DNA of 64,000 bases from Pseudomonadota bacterium. GTDB lineage: Bacteria > Pseudomonadota > Alphaproteobacteria > Sphingomonadales > Sphingomonadaceae. Below, piece after piece: positions 61,082 to 64,000 of this stretch. The notes under the pieces are model-generated. The model was not told where the DNA came from and searched no databases. It worked only from the letters and a program-made list of their open reading frames with translations. How positions within the stretch are numbered: position 1 is the first letter of the stretch; each line of letters opens with the position of its first letter. The stretch lies in the NCBI GenBank assembly GCA_023394965.1, contig JAEWZX010000013.1:62001-126000 (forward strand). The letters run 5' to 3'. Made by a program: the position numbers and the translations under genes.

Positions 61082-62539
61082 ATGGCCACCGCTCCCGTAC
61101 TCAACCAATCGCCCAATGGCACTATCAGCCAGGTTATCGGCGCCGTCGTCGACGTGCAGTTCGAAGGTGAACTGCCCGCCATCCTGACTGCGCTGGAAAC
61201 GAAGAACGGCAACAACACGCTGATCCTCGAAGTCGCGCAGCACCTCGGTGAAAACACCGTCCGCACCATCGCGATGGACGGCACCGACGGCCTCGTCCGC
61301 GGTCAGGAAGTCGTCAACACCGGCGCGCAGATCTCGGTCCCGGTCGGCCCGAAGACGCTCGGCCGCATCATGAACGTGGTGGGTGAACCCATCGACGAAC
61401 GTGGCCCGATCGGTGCCGAAAGCACCAGCCCGATCCACGCCGAAGCCCCGTTGTTCATCGACCAGTCGACCGAAGCAGCCATCCTCGTGACGGGCATCAA
61501 GGTCATCGACCTTCTTGCTCCTTACGCCAAGGGCGGCAAGATCGGCCTGTTCGGCGGTGCCGGCGTTGGCAAGACGGTTCTGATTCAGGAACTGATCAAC
61601 AACATCGCCAAGGGCCACGGCGGCGTGTCGGTCTTCGCGGGCGTCGGTGAACGTACCCGTGAAGGTAACGATCTCTACCACGAATTCCTCGACGCCGGGG
61701 TTATCGCCAAGGATGCCGATGGCAATGCGACCTCGGAAGGCTCCAAGGTGGCGCTCGTGTTCGGCCAGATGAACGAACCTCCGGGCGCGCGTGCCCGCGT
61801 TGCTCTCTCGGGCCTGACCATGGCGGAATACTTCCGCGACGTCGAAGGCCAGGACGTGCTGTTCTTCGTCGACAACATCTTCCGCTTCACCCAGGCGGGT
61901 TCGGAAGTGTCGGCTCTGCTCGGCCGTATTCCTTCGGCCGTGGGCTACCAGCCGACCCTGTCGACCGACATGGGCAATTTGCAGGAACGCATCACCTCGA
62001 CCACCAAGGGTTCGATTACCTCGGTCCAGGCCATCTACGTTCCCGCCGACGACCTTACCGACCCGGCCCCGGCAACCTCCTTCGCCCACTTGGACGCAAC
62101 CACCACGCTGAGCCGTGCGATCTCGGAACTGGGCATCTACCCGGCCGTCGATCCGCTCGACTCCACCAGCCGCGTTCTAGAACCGCGCGTTGTCGGTCAG
62201 GAACACTACGAAACTGCCCGTAAGGTTCAGGAAACACTGCAGAAATACAAGAGCCTGCAGGACATCATCGCCATCCTCGGTATGGATGAACTCAGCGAAG
62301 AAGATAAGCTGACCGTGGCCCGTGCCCGCAAGATCCAGCGCTTCCTGTCGCAGCCGTTCCACGTCGCCGAAGTGTTCACCAACATCCCGGGCGTCTTCGT
62401 CCAGCTCGAAGACACCATCAAGTCGTTCAAGGCAGTTGTCGATGGCGAATACGATCACCTGCCCGAAGCCGCGTTCTACATGGTAGGCGGCATCGATCAG
62501 GCGGTCGAAAAGGCCAAGAAGCTGGCCGAGGAATCGTAA
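61082..62539 (+). CDS. atpD: F1F0 ATP synthase subunit beta
   Basis: Catalytic subunit, 485 residues. Walker A GGAGVGKTVLIQEL, GERTREGNDLY with the catalytic Glu, DEVFFVDNIFRF-type Walker B (VLFFVDNIFRFTQAG) and the beta signature SALLGRIPSAVGYQPTL. AGGACA precedes the ATG. The N-terminus carries a short extra stretch (MATAPVLNQSPNGT) common in sphingomonads. Confidence 0.98.
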   Translation: MATAPVLNQSPNGTISQVIGAVVDVQFEGELPAILTALETKNGNNTLILEVAQHLGENTVRTIAMDGTDGLVRGQEVVNTGAQISVPVGPKTLGRIMNVVGEPIDERGPIGAESTSPIHAEAPLFIDQSTEAAILVTGIKVIDLLAPYAKGGKIGLFGGAGVGKTVLIQELINNIAKGHGGVSVFAGVGERTREGNDLYHEFLDAGVIAKDADGNATSEGSKVALVFGQMNEPPGARARVALSGLTMAEYFRDVEGQDVLFFVDNIFRFTQAGSEVSALLGRIPSAVGYQPTLSTDMGNLQERITSTTKGSITSVQAIYVPADDLTDPAPATSFAHLDATTTLSRAISELGIYPAVDPLDSTSRVLEPRVVGQEHYETARKVQETLQKYKSLQDIIAILGMDELSEEDKLTVARARKIQRFLSQPFHVAEVFTNIPGVFVQLEDTIKSFKAVVDGEYDHLPEAAFYMVGGIDQAVEKAKKLAEES

Positions 62540-62543
62540 GGAA

Positions 62544-62801
62544 ATGGCCCTCCACTTCGAACTCGTCACACCGGCCAAGCTGGTCCGCTCGGAAAACGTT
62601 CACATGGTGGTCGTTCCCGGGGCGGAAGGCGAATTCGGTGTGCTCGAGGGCCACGCCCCCTTCATGTCGACCATCCGTGACGGTGCGGTGCAGGTCTACA
62701 AGACCGAAGGCGCAGCTCCGGAATCGATCGAGGTTCGCGGAGGCTTCGCCGAAGTCAGCGAAAAGGGGCTGACGGTCCTGGCGGAGCATGTCGAAGGCTG
62801 A
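62544..62801 (+). CDS. atpC: F1F0 ATP synthase subunit epsilon (short form)
   Basis: 85 residues, only the N-terminal beta-sandwich: MALHFELVTPAKLVRSENVHMVVVPGAEGEFGVLEGHAPFM through FAEVSEKGLTVLAEHVEG. The C-terminal two-helix domain of typical 130-140-residue epsilon subunits is absent, and the stop is not a frameshift artefact because a terminator follows at once. Four bases separate it from atpD. Confidence 0.96.
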   Translation: MALHFELVTPAKLVRSENVHMVVVPGAEGEFGVLEGHAPFMSTIRDGAVQVYKTEGAAPESIEVRGGFAEVSEKGLTVLAEHVEG

Positions 62802-62832
62802 ACCGCCTTACTACCGTACAGACAAACACACT

Positions 62833-62859
62833 AAGGGCGGCCTGTGGGCCGCCCTTTTT
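62833..62859 (+). terminator. Intrinsic terminator of the atp operon
   Basis: A 10-base stem, AAGGGCGGCC / GGCCGCCCTT, with a TGTG loop is followed by a TTTTT run, 31 bases after the atpC stop. Confidence 0.9.
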
Positions 62860-62967
62860 GCGTCACAGCAAGCGGTGTCGACAGAATGCAATCGCAAATT
62901 AACCATGTGATGCGAGAGACATCGGAATGGTGGAACGATCGCATTGGGCTATGAGAGGGTTATCGGA

Positions 62968-64000
62968 ATGGCTTCGGATAACGTGAATGCGAAGGGTTCA
63001 ATGCGCCAGTGGCTGTGCCTCGTCCCTTTGCTCACGCTCTGCGCTATCGTCCTGCGCTTGCCGTTTCTTGGCGATCACAATGCCGACATAGACGAGCAGC
63101 TCTATGCGCTAATCGGCAGTCAGATGTGGGAGGGAAAGCTACCCTTCGTCGACCTATGGGATCGCAAGCCTTTCGGCCTGTTCCTTCTGTTTGGCTTGGC
63201 TGATGCGACCGGTCTTCCAACACCATGGTCGTATCAATTGCTCGCCACTGGCTTTATAGTTCTGGGATCATTGCTGGTGCGTCAGCTTTCCCTCCTTTTG
63301 GTGGAGAGCGGCGTGGCGACCGTGATCGCCGTTCTCTATATGGTACTGATGACGATCTACGGATCGCAGTCGGCACAAAGCGAGACGTTCCACGTGCCGG
63401 CGATGCTGGGCATGGCTTTATTGGTACGCGATACCGAGCACGCCAAAGCGATCGAACGCGCGTTCCTTGCCATGTTCATCGGCGGAGTAGCGCTTCAGAT
63501 AAAGTACACCGTACTGCCTCAATGTGTTTTTTTTGGTCTATGGGCATTGTGGGGTCAGTATCGTGCCGGCCGTCCGGTACACAAGCTTCTGGTCATGGCT
63601 TTCAAGTTCGCGGCGCTCGGCCTGCTGCCCACCGCTCTGGTAGGTTTATTCTACCTGAGCATCGGTGGCTGGGAGCAGTTCTGGTTTGCAAATTTTGTCA
63701 GTTTCTTCTTACGCGAACCCAGCATCAACGGTCGCTTTGGGGCCAAGCATACACTTTTCATAGCGCCGCTGATCATTCTGGTGATCTCGGGCCTTTATGC
63801 ACGTTATCGCCTCAATCCCCCCCGGGATCTTAAAGTCTATCACTTTTTCTGGGGCATTCTCCTAGCAGCACTGACCACTGTCTATCTTCCGTCAACAGTC
63901 TACGCATACTATTTCGCTGCTTTGGTACCGGGCGTGTTGCTTGTGGCCCTACCATTCTTTGATCGCCGAGGCCCGATCGGCGTCATTGTTTTGGTGGCGT
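62968..64000 (+). CDS. Multi-pass membrane protein, GT-C glycosyltransferase-like (partial, runs off right edge)
   Basis: 344 residues are visible, read directly from the sequence. A short polar N-terminus is followed by a first membrane helix (LCLVPLLTLCAIVLRL) and a periplasmic loop with NADIDEQLYALIGSQMWEG and LPFVDLWDRKPFG, the acidic D-x-D/E type loop seen in PMT/ArnT-like lipid-linked sugar transferases. At least seven further hydrophobic helices follow. GAGAGG precedes the ATG. Composition is lower in GC than in the atp genes. The substrate is unknown and the C-terminus is missing. Confidence 0.75.
   Translation, partial: MASDNVNAKGSMRQWLCLVPLLTLCAIVLRLPFLGDHNADIDEQLYALIGSQMWEGKLPFVDLWDRKPFGLFLLFGLADATGLPTPWSYQLLATGFIVLGSLLVRQLSLLLVESGVATVIAVLYMVLMTIYGSQSAQSETFHVPAMLGMALLVRDTEHAKAIERAFLAMFIGGVALQIKYTVLPQCVFFGLWALWGQYRAGRPVHKLLVMAFKFAALGLLPTALVGLFYLSIGGWEQFWFANFVSFFLREPSINGRFGAKHTLFIAPLIILVISGLYARYRLNPPRDLKVYHFFWGILLAALTTVYLPSTVYAYYFAALVPGVLLVALPFFDRRGPIGVIVLVA

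Overview
The window is a GC-rich chromosomal segment from an alphaproteobacterium, most likely order Sphingomonadales and plausibly family Erythrobacteraceae (inference from gene content and order, no search was run). Supporting signs are a stand-alone F1 operon (atpH-A-G-D-C) without F0 genes, a very short AtpC, a MucR/Ros-type regulator, a DUF1489 protein, class II DAHP synthase, CobT, and the gene orders rpmF-plsX-fabH-ihfA-merR, miaB-phoH-ybeY-corC and tsaB-rimI-mucR-fur-plsC. I see no rRNA, tRNA, CRISPR array, prophage or complete insertion sequence. Nearly all of the DNA is coding, and no gene-free stretch reaches 300 bases.

Layout. 1-5448 (minus): ergothioneine gene egtB (cut by the left edge), class II DAHP synthase and a large secreted M16 peptidase. 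5540-9783 (plus): NfuA, a nitroreductase, tsaB-rimI, mucR, fur and a plsC-like acyltransferase. 9780-15354 (minus): a LysR regulator, then corC, ybeY, phoH, miaB and a cyclophilin. 15456-25487: mgtE, two beta-lactamase-fold serine hydrolases, nudC with a FrnE-like DsbA protein, mutY, a DUF721 protein and two more thioredoxin-fold exported proteins leading into smc (25515-28937). 28938-30749 is a small accessory islet with two unknown genes and a cluster of degenerate GTCCGCTTT/AGCGGAC repeats.

30750-33776 (minus) holds rpmF-plsX-fabH-ihfA-merR. 34020-36953 carries MAPEG, an MBL-fold hydrolase, a c-type cytochrome lipoprotein and a LexA-like S24 regulator divergent from two small genes. 36976-46259 (minus) carries an aldehyde dehydrogenase, a hydroxyacid dehydrogenase, a DUF559 protein, cysS, a nitroreductase, cobT, a small transaldolase and an exported sugar-isomerase-like lipoprotein. 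46307-57447 holds a DUF4197 protein, priA, a divergent hxlR/azoreductase pair, an iron-sulfur photolyase, an OmpA-like protein, a Fur-box-controlled siderophore-interacting protein, ada, a membrane-anchored trypsin-like protease and a TauD dioxygenase. 57655-62801 is the F1 ATP synthase operon, with a lipoprotein gene inserted between atpG and atpD. The right edge cuts a GT-C-type membrane protein.

Most of the content is housekeeping. The features that stand out are: five tail-to-tail gene pairs that each share a 4-base palindromic stop; several operator-like inverted repeats (mucR, hxlR/azoR, S24, Fur box); a MucR whose zinc-ligand set reads Cys-Asp-His-Tyr; hairpins upstream of ompA and over the photolyase start codon; the atp-embedded lipoprotein; and the repeat-rich islet. 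No clearly new multi-gene defence or biosynthetic system is visible. The best candidates for something undescribed are the S24-linked two-gene cassette and the atp-embedded lipoprotein.
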